Shown here piece by piece: positions 23,640 to 36,280 of a stretch of 64,000 nucleotides of DNA (positions within the stretch are counted from its first letter, which is position 1; every line of letters begins with the position of its first letter). Origin of the DNA: Massospora cicadina. Lineage: Eukaryota > Entomophthoromycota > Entomophthoromycetes > Entomophthorales > Entomophthoraceae. The translations under genes and the position numbers were made by a program. The notes beneath the pieces were generated by a model that was given only the letters and a program-made list of their open reading frames with translations, was not told the origin of the DNA and searched no databases. The stretch is taken from the NCBI GenBank assembly GCA_022478985.1, contig JAKSZP010006736.1, positions 1 to 64,000 on the forward strand. The letters are read 5' to 3'.

Positions 23640-24920
23640 TTTGATTTACTCAATTTTTGCCTCACCTTAGCGTTGCTACATTTGTACCCAAATTTTTCTA
23701 AACTGTTTATTGTTAAGACAGACTTTCTCTCACAAATATAGTGGTAGTTTTATCACATTTAATCCTGATGGAATTGAGCATCAAATGGCTTACTTCAGCA
23801 GAAGTGAAAGTGCATAACAAAATTATATAGAAACATGGAAGGTGTGCCGCGCAGTCATATATTCTTATAATTTTTTGGGGTTTTTGTCCACAATGTTCAT
23901 TTGCAGGAGTAACCAATCATGTCTCGTTTTTTGGTTACATGTTTAAAGGAGCCAGAAGGACGGCTGGTTTGATGGGCTTTGAAATTAAAAGCCTACAATT
24001 TTTATTCAACACTGCCCCAGAATTTGACACAAACCACCGATGGTTTATCTTGAAATCCACCGTGGCATCAGCAGCCAATATGTCTGATGATTTATTGCTA
24101 AAATGTTAACCTAAAAATATGTCATTGAACTGGAAGAAGCTTAGAATTCCTTAGAGAGCGTAAGGAAAAATACCATTGTCAAAAAAGTGAAGCTCTATAA
24201 AAGATTCAGTGAGCATTGATATTGGATACCCAACCAATGGAGCAAATTGGTACTATTTTTGGGGGCCCACAAGGCTACATGACATAAGTATTTTAAGATG
24301 ATACTTAAGCTGTTGAAACAACACTACTATTGGGAATTAATACATTTAAATATTCATGAGACCATCAGCTGTTGCATGGAATTGCAAGCTGACACCTTTT
24401 ACTGTAAAGCCACCTCCTATTAATTGGTTCAACCCAAGTTCACCTGGCAATCAGTATCTATTTATGTCATGAGCCCCTAGTCCAATAGTTTGGTCTGATT
24501 TAGGTATGGTTGTGTCCATTGATCACCTCAACAAGCGAGTAGAGGCCAAAGCAGTCAGAGACTTAGGGCCACAACCACCAATGATTTGACTATATAAAAT
24601 ATTATTTTTTTGGAACTGATGCCCACAGTTTCTTTAGTGAACAATGAAACTAAGTATACATCTTAAGTTAATTCTAAGCATGATGCTTTGATTGGTATAC
24701 TAGGGGTATTGTCTATGCCATATCACCCTGAGACCAATGGCACCATATAAAAGTAAATTGTACACTAGTTGGTATCCATCATAAATTGATTATGGCCAAT
24801 TCATCCTTCTAAAACCTTTTCTTGACTACTGGCATTTTTGCTTATAACATATCTTTTCACTTGGCTATGGGGCACTCCCCATTTTCATTACTTATGTGAA
24901 GTATAATACTGTAAGTCCTG
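23640..24920 (+). pseudogene. RNase H and integrase of element B
   Basis: RNase H remnants around 23750-23810 (DGIEHQMAYFSRSE) and 23940-24000 with a W-A-L-K-L-K-A-Y-N-F-like stretch before the end of the domain. Integrase follows: an H..H-C..C zinc-binding part near 24270-24400 (AHKAT..HKYFKMI, HYYWELIHLNIHETISCCME), then SMPYHPETNGTI at about 24715, and FAYNISFHLAMGHSPFSLL-like sequence near 24837-24890 in an adjacent frame. This is standard gypsy order and places B in the same superfamily as A. Many stops. Confidence 0.75.
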
Positions 24921-24959
24921 GGAACATCCCCTGGGCATTGAACGGGCCATTTTCCCATT

Positions 24960-26512
24960 TTGAGCAAGAAGGTACTGAAGAGGATGGCTGTACCTCTCAT
25001 CACTCAGGGAGATCTTGCCCACATGGTAGATGAGCGCTGGGTAACAGCTCTTCCACTTTGTATCCCTCCTCTGGTACCCACACTTACCTTGGCAGAACTG
25101 TTACGGGGGAATTAGTGAAATATGCACTGAGATCATCAAAATGAAATTGATTGGGACAACATTGAGTGGCAGTCAGGCCGATGTTCAAATTTTAAATGGT
25201 CAAAAAGAAAAAAAAACTGATTTATCAGCCAGAACAGCTGACAGTCTCAATTCAGTTGACACTACGATTGAGAAAATCCTCCCCTTCCAAAATTGTCAGG
25301 GATCATCCCCAACGGACAGGTAACAGCTTGGGCACCATTGATAAGGGTTCAAAGCTCCCTGCTGACAAATTGGGCGTTGCGCCTGAAGCAACAATTCTGA
25401 CTGAATGAATAGCCCAGCGACTGAGAATGGGCAGGTTGGATGTCCCAAACCCATCCCAACCAAATGGGCCCACCCCTACATGGTGTGGCCTTGAGGGATT
25501 CCTGCTGCTCATCAGGCTAAACGCCATCATGCCAACAGTTGGAAATGTATCCAAGCCTCAGTTTGGATGTTCGAGGTCAAACTGATAGCAACTCAGCCTG
25601 CCGCTGAATTCTTTGATTTTGGTTCTCAATTAACTTATCTGTTCCCCATTCCTGAACAATTCGCCAGTTAGGTCAAACTTGAGGGACCCAATCTGGCTTG
25701 GTTCCCCTCTTAATCGCCCACTATTTAATCAGTCGCATTGCATTGAGAAAATTGTTGGTCAATTTTTCTTCCTTAAATTTTCCATTATAACCTTCCCCAA
25801 AAATTTAGTTTTTTTATGTTGAGAATTAAACCGCCTTTTCCGCCGGCACTCTCATACCCCTCAGGGTTAACGGCTATGTTCATCTGGTATTCTATTTTGT
25901 TCTTGTATGAAATTCTGGCTCGCCAGCAGATATTGGTGAAACTCCTTTCCAGTTTTATATCCGTCATACCAGCAGCAGTACCTTGGGCATTCTGGTTTGC
26001 CGTTTGGGTGCTCTGGCACCTTGGCTGGCAGGCCAGTATAATTTTACTTACTGTTTGTCTGACAAATACACTTCCTCCAACTATACTTTCTTTGTCAATC
26101 AAGAGAATATGGGTTTGACCAAATATCTAGAGAAGCTGACGCAGACCTTAATTCAGCTACAAAGTGGAGCGTAGTACAACGCGCTGGCTCAGAAAGATCT
26201 TGAGATTTTATTAATAAATACTGGCAGCCTTTACCCCACTTTGATTTAGGGTTAGTTATTTTGATATTATAATAAATCATGGGTTTGCCCAGAGTTACAA
26301 ACTGGATCACACATGAAAAAGGGCTATTTGAGATTAATTAAAAAACTTCTACTGATGTCTTAACTCTGAAATATACAGTTAAAGGTCACCTTATTAACTT
26401 AGTGCACTTTAAGTATCTAAAGAATTATTAGCAGCGTTCTAGCACAACAACCACTAACTCCAAATGATTCAATTAACCCCAACGTATTCTTGTTCTAAAT
26501 GTTTGGACAATT
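24960..26512 (+). pseudogene. 3' part of B, C-terminal coding remnants
   Basis: Around 24985-25110 a frame reads VPLITQGDLAHMVDERWVTA and LVPTLTLAELL before a stop. A related segment (PLITLGRLDHVLDERWVT) occurs at about 31375-31430, outside B. The rest to the polypurine tract is broken; a hydrophobic frame at 25816-26118 is more likely chance than a membrane protein. No chromodomain identified. Confidence 0.4.
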
Positions 26513-26521
26513 GGGAGGAAA
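26513..26521 (+). other. Polypurine tract of B
   Basis: GGGAGGAAA immediately before the TG of the 3' LTR. Confidence 0.65.
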
Positions 26522-27349
26522 TGTTGTGATTGGTTTGACCAACTATCTATTATATATTAAGTTATACTTTATTTAATGCTATATTTTGATTAATATTCAG
26601 ATAGTGGCTATATTCTTTATCATAAAATTCTTGCCTCACAGCCCTTAGCTTCTGGGTAGTTGCCAAATTTGTAACATATTTATATTTGTAATTCCACTAT
26701 GCTGCCTTCATCAATTATTACCTATAATGGTAAATCATATATCTAATCCCCTTTTGTGTAGCTTAAAATCCCTTAGTTTAATGATAACTGTAGCCCATGG
26801 CCTCAGTTTGCATATCGCCTACTATATTTTTTTAATCAAAATAACCTACTTTTCCCCACTCCATCATAAGTATTTGATATTAGGGTCCCTATTTTTATGG
26901 CCATCTTTCTTGAATTTTAATTTGCAATTATTGTATTGCTACTATCATGGAAATGCCCCAAGCCATAAGCAATTTACTTCTCTGGCCTACTTTGGATATT
27001 ACGCCTTTAGTTCCCATTTTTAAGAGCTTTTTAGTAGCTAAAAATGTCTTAATAGGGACTCTGGATATGAGAAGAGCATTTCTAGGCAGGATTTTTAACT
27101 GCAGAGGGATCTTTTCTTATGCAGCCTGAATTCAGTCTACAACTAGAAAGAGTACTTTAGCAATCCCTTGAGCCATTGGTAGTATTATCTTATACAGTGT
27201 GCTTCTTTATTTCTTGATAATTACTATTTGTATCATATGGCTTTAATTTTGAGTTTTCGTTAAGACTGTTCTCATATACAATGCCTTGTATTTTTGTATG
27301 TTTACAACCTTTGCATCTTAAATATGACACCCCAGTGCCAATTTCAACA
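26522..27349 (+). repeat. 3' LTR of element B
   Basis: 828 bp, starts TGTTGTGATTGGTTTGACC, ends AATTTCAACA, followed by the target duplication GAGTG and the resumed integrase-side frame of A. Pairs with 3567-4384. Confidence 0.82.
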
Positions 27350-28894
27350 GAGTGCAAGCCTGGTCATCTGAACTTAATACCTGACCTTATCAGCTGCGAT
27401 CATCACTTAGCTTTCACTTGCACTGAATTAGAAAAGATCAATATTGCAGCAATTATTCCACCAATCTTTTTACCATGATCCAAAGTGACACCATCGCTTC
27501 ATTTGGAGAATATGGAATGCCAAAGATTGCAGCACACCGTGGAAGGAGCTAAGAGGTCTTCACGGAAGTCTCCACAAATGAGACACATAAAACCTTTCCA
27601 ACAAGAAAAAAACTATCCTGCATCAGGGAAAATACGGGTACCTGTCACAGAGATGCAAGAAGAGATTCTCCAAACCCTACTAGGACCACCCTTAGCCAGG
27701 CATCCAGGTGCTGGGAAGACAAAAAGATTTGCATTTTTACTAATATCTAGGATTGTAAATCTGGCCAAGAAACACCTCTCCAAGTTTCTGACCTGTGCCA
27801 GACCCAACCCTTCGCAATCCAAGCCCCAGGGGAAAATGATGCCTCTCAACTTTCTTCTAGGTCCTATTCTTATATCACGTAGATTAGATCACCTGAAAGC
27901 TATTGTCAAGATGGGTATAATGCAAGCATGGTGATAGTAGACTGGTTCACAAAGTATGCTTACTCCCCTGTGCCTCAAGCATCACCTCAAAGGAGGTGGA
28001 CATAATGTTTAAAAAAAGATTTCTAATACATAGCCTACCTGACAATGTTTTGGATCACATCCCCATTAATTTCACTTATGGGACCACCTCCTTTCCAACT
28101 TAGCCATAAAGTCCTGTAACTCCTCTGCCTACCATCCCCTGTCAGATGGTCAAAAGAGAACAGTCAATAAGACTCCAGAGTAGCACCTTTTCTGCTACAT
28201 CCCAGTCCATCAGAAAATTAGGACATCCTGGCTTACTCTTGCTAGTTTGCCTACAACAACCATGATCACCCATCAGTGGGTATGGCTCCATTTCTCGGCA
28301 ACTATGGGCAACGTCCCTGGATTTTTAAGGACAACCAATGTAGTAGTTCCCGCCACCAATAGCCTTGTAATTAACATCCGTCCAAACTTCAGCGCCCTTT
28401 TAACTCACTTCAACAAGGCTTGCAAAATCATAAGATTAAGGCTGATTCTCACTGTTTAGATCCTCCTGCCTACAAGGAAGGTGACATGGTTCCTACCTAT
28501 GCCAAGAACTACACTATCTCCTTTGAGTAACACAAGTTTGGTCCCCTTGTCTTGGGCTCATACAAGGTGTTCCAATTGGTCAACGAAGTAGCAATTGAGT
28601 TAGTGCTCCCCAAAGCTCCTGAGCTCACTTTGTCCACAATGTCTTCCAATTAAGAAAGTTTGTGGGGGCCCATAATGGATAAGCCAGGCCATTATGCTCA
28701 GAAAACCCTGGTGAGGCAGAGTTTGAAGACAAGGCTAACCTGGAGCCCAAGATCTTTAGAGACAAATGCTTCTACCTGGTCATATGGCAGGGCTGCCCAT
28801 ATAGTATGCTACCTGGAAATAAGCAGAAGACTGTGTCCACTTCTTCAAGAAAATCAAAGAGTTTCTCATTATAAGGCTATGAACTTAGAAGAGG
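27350..28894 (+). pseudogene. integrase and C-terminal domain of gypsy A
   Basis: The frame of A resumes with CKPGHLNLIPDLISCDHHLA, the RNase H/integrase junction. At 27500-27660 a conserved stretch (QHTVEGAKRSSRKSP..) also occurs in the inverted copy A' near 61090. The integrase core is readable as MVIVDWFTKYAYSPVPQASP (about 27930-27990) and in scattered pieces to 28330. The C-terminal part FGPLVLGSYKVFQLVNEVAI near 28530 matches the GPY module, and YLVIWQGCPYSML near 28770 resembles the chromodomain core. It ends at the polypurine tract before the 3' LTR. Multiple frameshifts. Confidence 0.78.
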
Positions 28895-31182
28895 TGATGT
28901 CATGATTCAGGATTTGTCTAGATCTAACAATCCCTTAATATTTTGTAAAAACAAGGCAAGTTGGGAATGATCCTGACACATTCTAATAGAAGTAAATTTA
29001 ATTGGATTCAATCCTTAATGAACATAGAAACTATCACCACCAGTTGGCAACAAAACTGAAGGTCTAAAATTTAATCAAACCATTATGAGAATTGCACCTG
29101 TGAAAAAAATGACATGATCAAAACTTTTTTTTATTAAATAAATCAAGATTAAATCTGAAACTTGACCCAAATCTATTGTTCAGCGTGTCACAGTTTTTAT
29201 TGAAGGTCCTAAAGCTATGAGCATCATGAAGCTTCTCAGAGATATCTGAGGGGTTGATCCTGAGTAAATTAACAACTTTTAACTAGTTTCTTATTTAAAA
29301 ATTCAAAATAAAGCTTGAGATAGCTGGTGAACTTATATAAGGATTTTTCCCCTACATTCTTCAGTTTAAATTTCTCTAAGCTTCCTTACAAAAAATTAAC
29401 TGTTTATATTAGTCAGTGCACTAACCTAGGCTTGCTTAACTTTAGAAGCCTACTTGCTGCTCAGGGGATCTACTCCATGAAGATTAGGCACCAGAAAACT
29501 TTCTATAACATCACAACAGTTCTTAATAAGCAAATTCTCCTCAGATGCTACCCTTTGGTGCATCAATTGCTCAGTTAACTTGTTCATATTCTTGGCAAAC
29601 TTCTTGACACTTTTTGACATTGTTGACATATGTTGGCCTTCTTGACTCAACGGAAACCTCTCAAGCCTCTCCTTTGCCTTTATCAGCATTAAGGTGTCCC
29701 TGACATAGTGTCTTACTCAAAACAGTTTAATCCCAGACTTGTTACTGGAGATTACTCATATTGGTTAATCCCAGACTGGTACTGGAGATTACTACCTTGA
29801 TATAACACAAATTAAAAACAAAAAGGAGAAAACTTAAAGCTCTATATAATGAGTTTTTTATAGTTTATAGATTTTTATAAATTTTTATTCAAGGTGGGCT
29901 GACCTGGGGATGATACTGCACCAATTAGGGAAGTGAAGAAAATGGGAAAGGAAGATAAAACCTGGAAAACCTCCATACACGGCGTATGATAGGCCAGGAA
30001 CTCCATGGACTGCCTTTGCTATTTGCTATCTCAGTTCGGGGCATTGGTGCACAAAACCAACACAGTCAAAATTGTCCCCTACCCAAAGTTCATTACTGGG
30101 ATCAAACTCGGGAGGCAGTGAGTCCTTTATAGTTTAATAAGTGAAGTTTTATATATTTATGGGGTGAAATTTATTATATAAATGAATAAGATATTGTGAG
30201 GTAATGGAGAATTTAGGGTTTTGATAGAGGATTTTATAGGATCCTCTAGTCAGACGGCTTTTGACTGCTGTTTCATCTATTCTCCCATTTTGGCTAATTC
30301 CTGTATGCATGAGCCTCATCTCGCAGCAGTTATCCCTGATCCTGGATGTTCAGGGGCCTTTGTTCTGGGTTTGCTTCTGGGTTTCCAATCATTGTTACTT
30401 CTAATGAAATTAGGTAATTACTAAATCTAGTAATATACACCTTGACATTGGGTTCAGACAATGGCGCTCCTACAATGCTCCATGCATTGTGGCTTTTGAG
30501 TTAATTGAGAAATTGGATGATTGCCAATTTATTAATATTTGCATTTAAACTTCTGATGCTTTTTCCAGGGGTAATTTTGTTCACTCATCAGGGCATCATC
30601 AGCGGAATTAAAATTATTTTTGTCACCAAAAGGTATAAAAAAGGGGTCAAATTTCATAAATTCTTGGGTGGCGTCATCATCCTCTTCTAAAAAATCTTCC
30701 ATTTTGGCAAGACAAATGTTATTTCGCATGACATCATAATTTGGCTGACAATTTATTATCTCATAGGTGCCTATAAAAGGGCCTTTTTCTCCCCATCCAG
30801 GATGGCCTGATCGCTAGTACTGCCACCAGTTTGGGCTTGTTGTTCATAGTAATTCCCCTGGTTGAAGACTGACCAGGAGCACCACTCATGTGCTCATCTG
30901 CAACAGTATCTATTAAGAGTTTCTTGGGCCTTTATTTCTCATTATGAACTGAACTGGCGCAGCATCTAATGCCACAGAATCTACTTTAATTCTAGATCTC
31001 TGGCAACTAGATATTCTTCTGGTCTTTATGGGTCTGTCCCTTGCCAGCAGCCTAATCTAGTGCAAGGGAATTATGTGCAATTATTCAATAACTGGTTCTT
31101 ACCACCACTGTAACTTGGGCATACAAGTGGCCATGCTTACCCAAAATTATTGCCTTATATATTATGGAGATGAACTGTGACA
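28895..31182 (+). repeat. 3' LTR of gypsy A, interrupted
   Basis: LTR halves 28895-29411 and about 30929-31182 together match the 5' LTR (97-882) and the inverted LTR (57885-48552). Starts TGATGTCATGATTCAGG, ends GAACTGTGACA. Interrupted by 1.5 kb of inserted sequence. Confidence 0.78.
29412..30928 (-). mobile_element. Insertion in the 3' LTR of A with LINE-like tail (L3)
   Basis: About 1.5 kb absent from the other A LTRs. Around 29882-29925 it carries, on the minus strand, CATCCCCAGGTCAGCCCACC, related to the L1/L2 3' tail. A minus-strand frame at 30729-30532 codes for an acidic segment (..EDFLEEDDDATQEFMKFD..), unknown. At 29689-29450 another minus frame (helical, Lys/Glu-rich) is unrelated to known domains. 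Two copies of AATCCCAGACT..ACTGGAGATTACT lie at 29730-29800. It may be two insertions rather than one. No TSD found. Confidence 0.45.
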
Positions 31183-32402
31183 GTTATCTCCCTTCCCCTA
31201 TATTATTAAAATTATAAAATACTAAACAAACATATGGAGATAAAAATTGAAAGGAAGATAGGGTGGTTGACTAGCAGTCTAAAACCTGTTACTGTAAGCC
31301 TGGGGAATTACTCATGCAGCCCAATTGCAAGAAATTTTATTTTGAATCAAGAAAAAAAACAAGCCTTTGGATGCCCCTCTCATCACCCTGGGAAGGTTAG
31401 ACCATGTGCTGGATGAGAGATGGGTAACAATATACCCTCTTAAAGTTGCGCCATTTCCCCATTTACCATCATAAAGTTTGTGAGGAAGATTAGAGGTGTA
31501 TCAGGAAGTGGAGGTGCCAGAAGCCATTGCTAGCGGAAAATGGTGGCAATTGTCACCAAGAGGGTCCCACCACCTGTTTGAGTTCCTCTGGGAAAGTTAA
31601 GTCATATTATGTCAATTATAAATTGATCAAGTTTCAGGCTTAAAGATACTCATCTGCCATTTTTCCCCTAAAAAGTACAACCAAGCCTTTCCCTAACAGG
31701 TACGGCGTGAAAATCCTTTACCTACCAATAAAGCTGGCCAAAGTGGCTAGCCATGGGCGCAACCTTATGTCCACTGGATGCATTGGCATCATTGTGCTAT
31801 ATGCAGTATCATAGCATAATGAATTATTGCATGAATTTTAAACGCCAATCTGACCAGGCAGGTCAGATTTGATTCAGTATCAGCAGTCATTTAGAATATA
31901 GATCCGCTGGGACTGAATTGCAAGATATGTTTACAGGGTTGCACTTGATTTCAGTTCTCCATTTAGTAAGCATATATGGAAGCAGTTCCAAACAAGTACT
32001 GCTGTCGCTCCATTTTTTCCACCATTTTAGGTTAAATAAAAAATCTTAAAAAATTTAAGTTTATGTGTAAAATTAAAAGCTTTGCTAGATATCTAGTGGA
32101 TTTATACCTTTTAATTTTATAAAATCCCTGGCTAGTTCTTATGGCGATCTTCTTCCTGTCCCATTTATCAATATAGATAGCTATACCTGAGGTATTCTGG
32201 CTGGTTTCAGGGGTTCAATAACCCAGAATTCAGCCATTCTTGTTTATAAGAATGCTCTATGACAGTTACACTCAAGTTTGGGTTTGGTTTGTAACTGGTT
32301 TTAAATCCATACTAGCTAGGATAAAACATTGTTTATTTTCATCCTCTCTATTACTATTTCATTTCAAAAAAGATTGAATAAAGATATGGGGACTAAAATA
32401 AG
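31183..32402 (+). repeat. Left palindrome arm, distal part (flank of A)
   Basis: 31200-31292 and about 32300-32402 match the right-hand flank of the A' LTR in inverted orientation (48540-48340): for example GAAGATAGGGTGGTTGACTA and TTGAATAAAGATATGGGGAC. The piece between (31293-32299) is missing on the right and includes a stretch similar to the coding end of B (31375-31430). No gene recognised. Confidence 0.65.
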
Positions 32403-32415
32403 AATATGAGTAAAA
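32403..32415. repeat. 13-bp target-site duplication of the minus LINE (left)
   Basis: AATATGAGTAAAA, repeated exactly at 37707-37719. Confidence 0.9.
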
Positions 32416-32677
32416 AGTTTAAAATTTTAAATTTTTTTAAATTTATTGTGGGGAAAGCCGACCATGGGACGGACACTTCCAAATATGACTCAGGACAGAT
32501 AAACTTAGTACCGGGGAGGCACCCCAAAGAAGTGATGCTATCTCTTGTTGCCAGCGGGAACGCCACTTATGGGGGAGGGGAGGGAACGTGTGAAGGGGCC
32601 GTAGCCACTATTGAGCACGTGTGGAGGAAGGGGTCTGATTTGATGAACCAGACTGGGAACCAGGAGGAGACCAGCTG

Positions 32678-35600
32678 TCAGCAATGTGGTGGGAGGTATC
32701 CAAACATCCACGCTTGAAAGTGGTCCACCAAATGAGACCGGAATCTGTGGACAGTTTCTGGGAGGGTGGGGTGGAGCCTGCGATGGCATCTAAGACAATT
32801 GTGTGGATGGTCCACATGGCGATTGCAACCACCAGAGCATGGAGGGAGGGTGGAAGGGAGGAGGTCATTGATAAAGCAAACATATCTCTTGACAGACTGA
32901 AAGGATGCGTTTGATCCTGGCCCATCAGACGTTGAACTTTGCGTCATATCACTTTAGAGGTGGGGCACTTCTCCAGGCGGTGGAACAGCGTTCCATACTG
33001 GCCGCACATGACACAGTATGAGTGTAAAGCGTTAGAGTGCTCAGCTGTATGATACACCCGCCTCATGCAGCGCCACACATGGGAGCAGACTTGAGGCTGC
33101 AACAGAGGGTGATGTACATATTTCCAGATCGTTTTTTGGGTCTCAATGGAATAAGGGATGTCCATCATGTCCAGGTAGTCCACCCTGGATAGGACATGAG
33201 GCCGAATGGGGATCACGCCATCATGGATGGGTAGCCCTTGTACCTCTTGTGTGAACTGAGGAGAGGGGAGGCCTCTTTGGGTTGTATGTCCGCTGATACG
33301 AATTCTCCACTCTGCGCTCCACATGGAGAGTAGAATTCGTTTGTAGTGGGTTTTTGTACCGTGAGGACCTGTGGCTGATGTGTGTGATGCGAGGTATTTC
33401 ATCAGGGAGTGAGGGTTCGATGGATTGTTGAGGCCCAAGGCTTGGGAGAAGTTGGAGTGGGCTGCGCAGGACCAGTGTTGGGATGGGAGTGTAGGAGCAG
33501 TGACGGCCGCGATCCAGGTGCCCAGGATCTTGGCAGCATGGGCTTTGAAGTCAAGCAGGCCCATGCCACCATGATGATGAGGGCCAAACATGACCTCTAG
33601 CCGCACTGGGGGAGGGCGGCCTGACCAAAGCCATCCTTGCACAAGGCATACAAGGATTTGAAGAAGCTTGACGAGAAGGGGATGGCGTGGGCTCCGAACC
33701 AGACTTTAGAGAGGAGCATAGAGTTGGCTAAAACAACCCTGCCAGTAAGGGAAGTAGGGTGGGCTCTGAGAGAGGCGATTCGCTTCATCACGTTGTCCAG
33801 AATATGGCACTCCATTACTGCTGATGTGTATCCGCCTGCCTCCATCCACATGCCCAGATGGCGCACCAGTCCTATGGTAGGATGTGGCACGAAGGGGAGC
33901 ACCAGTGGAGCGGTGTGTGTTGAGTTAGTAAGGCGTGGACGTGGGCGAGCAGAAGGGCTAGGTTGGGAACTAATTGCTGGGGCCCAGCAGTTCTGAAACT
34001 GACCAAGGAGGATGATTTCGGTTTTGGAGGCGTTCAGTGCCGCGTTGCTTACCCAGGAATATTCCTGGATGAGAGCTTCAAGCGCACGCGCATCTTGATT
34101 ATTAGACACCCCAACCACACAATCATCTGTGAATGCCAATATCTTGACTGGGGCTTGGCCTGGCACATGGACCCCAGTGAGTTGGGCATTCACATTTCGC
34201 AGTAGTGGGTCAAGGCTGAAGTTGTATAAGAGTGGGCTGAGGGGGTCCCCTTGTCGCAAGCCCCTTTGAGGGCGGACTACTTCCGTTAGGAAGCCAGGGC
34301 CACGCACTGCCATTGTTGCAGATTCCGTGAGCAGCATCACCCAGTTGATGAAGCGAGGGGTAGGCGGAATTGATGGAGGCAGGCCCTTAGGTATTCCCAG
34401 TTTACTCTATCATAGGCCTTTTGTTGGTCCAAGAATACAAGTGCCCCAGAGGCTGTGGACTGACATACATTAGCCACAGAGTGCACGTTATCCCAAATTG
34501 ACCTTCTGGGGATGAAACCAAATTGTTCTGGGGAGATGGTGGCAGATGCTACAGTCCCTAATTGGTTAGCCATGATTTTTTTGTTAAAATTTTGGTGTCT
34601 GTGTTTGTTAGAGAAATGGGGCGCCAGTTGGCTAAGTCAAGCTTATCCCCTTTCTTGAAGAGTGTGACAGTAAAGGCCTCATGTCCTCCTGGTAAGAGGC
34701 GCGTTTCCAACAGGCTTTGGTTAAGTGAGGCAAGCAGAAGTGGGGATATATATTTGAAATATTTTTTGTAGAGCTCATATGGAATGCCATCTGGGCCTGA
34801 GCATTTTCAGTTTGGCGCACCGCGAATGGCTGTCCATAATTTGTTTGGAGTAATCAAATTCATTATTAGCGGGTATCGGAAAATGGTGCAGATATGAGCT
34901 TGGTTGAGAAATTCCGCCACTTCGGCTGGCTGGATTGGTTCAGCTTGGTACAACTCAGAGTAATATTTTTGCGTTTTTGATTGCCACTTCAGCCAGTGTA
35001 TCCGCAATAGAATTATCTGATCTTTGCACCTGTGTGCAGGCCACGCTCTGGTGTGGTGCAAAATTTTTTTAAAGAAATATGCAGTGCACTTGTTGCCTTT
35101 TGTGATGCATGTGGCCCTGTATTAAAAATAAACCAATTTTTGTGTTGCCTTTTGAGTGCATTGAGGTGAGCAGCTGCCTCCACCCACTTCCGGCCCCATG
35201 CAGGGCTGTATCCTGTAGCTGGAATGTTGGACTCCAAGTGTACCAATTCTGCCAGAGTGCGCGAGATAACCGCCAATGTGGCTCATGAGCGTCTGGAGGA
35301 GAAATGGTGAGAGTGGCGGATGGTGTCCTCTTTGAAAGGTGCCCATATGGAAATGGGATCCGCGCAAAACGGTGCAACAAACTTTTTTGCCAAAGTTGCC
35401 TCTTCCACCCACGTGGAAAATCCTGGTGACGCGAGCTTGGGGGCAGATTTTGTACCAATGTGGGGCCTTAGCAACTGTGACAGGTAGGCGGTAGGTTATT
35501 GAGACCAGTTGGTGGTCAGAGAATTCCATTTTCGTTGTTTTGAAGTGGGAGATGTGGGATTAGAATTTTTCCAGCATTAGAATATGGTCAATGCGGGTCA

Positions 35601-36191
35601 TGGACCTTAATTGGCCGTTGTGGATGTGGGGACGCGTCATGTTTTTGAGCAGCGGGGCATGTCACGGCAGCACATCCATTAACCCAAGGGTGGCCTTTAG
35701 AACACATAGTTCTACGTGACCCTGTGGGGCGTGGGGTGAGGGAGGCCACCAGTCCGTTGGTGAGGTTAGCCAACAGTTCATGTCGCCAACTAGGAAAGAA
35801 TCAGGGGGTAGCAGGAGGGATTTGACCAATGAGAAAAATTCCCGATGCTCATGTGCACCATTTGGGGCATAGATGTTGATGATTACGTGCACTGCATCAG
35901 CCCATGAGAAGGTGATGACGAGCACTCAGCCATTTAGGAATGTTTCTGAGGATACAAATTTGAAAAAATTATTTTTCTGAATTAGCACCCCACAGTGCTT
36001 TGACCAAAAGGATAGGGATGGGAGGAGCATTGTTTTCCAAGTTTCCTTGGAACCTCGTGGACAGTGGGACTCCTGGATGGCCAGGATATCCACGGGTAAA
36101 TTGAGTTGTAAAAACTCAGTTTCCTAGCCCGGGATGGGGAGGCCTCGAGTCCAGCAAAATTCAATGTCCCTAAAGTGAAGGTTTCCCCCAT
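32678..36191 (-). pseudogene. LINE ORF2, copy 1: endonuclease-reverse transcriptase
   Basis: Starts MGETFTLGTLNFAGL at 36191. APE endonuclease motifs: IINIYAPNG, FLVGDMNCW (35810 area) and EFSDHQLVSITYR (35529 area) with the S-D-H catalytic triad intact. RT: GFIPRRSIWDNVHSVA, LVFLDQQKAYDRVNWEYL (34573-34337), RGLRQGDPLSPLLYNFSLDP and AFTDDCVVGVSNN (34340-33597; F-x-D-D kept). The C-terminal zinc-binding end has CVMCGQYGTLFHRLEKC near 33000, then a conserved tail to about 32678. It would nick target DNA and prime reverse transcription there. Broken by several frameshifts and stops; the two longest open blocks are 247 and 232 codons. Confidence 0.9.
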
Positions 36192-36280
36192 TGCACCTTA
36201 GGTGTGAGGGGGTGGGCCCTCGGGCCCACCAGCCTCTTCTAGGTCCCCACAGGCTTTCACAGCAGCGTGGGTGTTAGCAG

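Larger units (their letters stand above)
3567..27349 (+). mobile_element. Gypsy-type element B nested in A
   Basis: LTR-flanked block inside A with 5-bp target duplications GAGTT (3562-3566) and GAGTG (27350-27354), TG..CA ends, a primer-binding-like site after the 5' LTR and polypurine GGGAGGAAA before the 3' LTR. Its own interior is scattered over 4385-4676, 15770-17453, 19373-20579 and about 23190-26521, separated by nested elements C, L2 and X. It codes for decayed gag-like, RT, RNase H and integrase segments. Confidence 0.8.
97..31182 (+). mobile_element. Ty3/gypsy element A (chromovirus type), host of nested insertions
   Basis: Composite gypsy element with order LTR, gag remnant, RT, RNase H, integrase, chromodomain-like tail, LTR. 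Removing the inserted B element (3567-27349) and the block in the 3' LTR leaves about 5.7 kb, a normal gypsy size. The protein reading frame rejoins across B: the segment coding ..YSYKIE ends at the left border of B and CKPGHLN.. resumes at the right border. A polypurine tract (AGAAGAGG) precedes the 3' LTR at 28895. A primer-binding site is not clear after the 5' LTR. The first bases of the 5' LTR are uncertain by a few nt. Confidence 0.8.

Noticed and set aside
25816..26118. 100-codon hydrophobic frame resembling a membrane protein
   Set aside because: No homologous frame elsewhere and an overlapping open frame on the other strand; composition of AT-rich debris explains it.
32538..32947. 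Several overlapping frames at the 3' end of LINE copy 1
   Set aside because: Only one strand and frame series matches the C-terminus of ORF2 in copy 2; the others are shadows.
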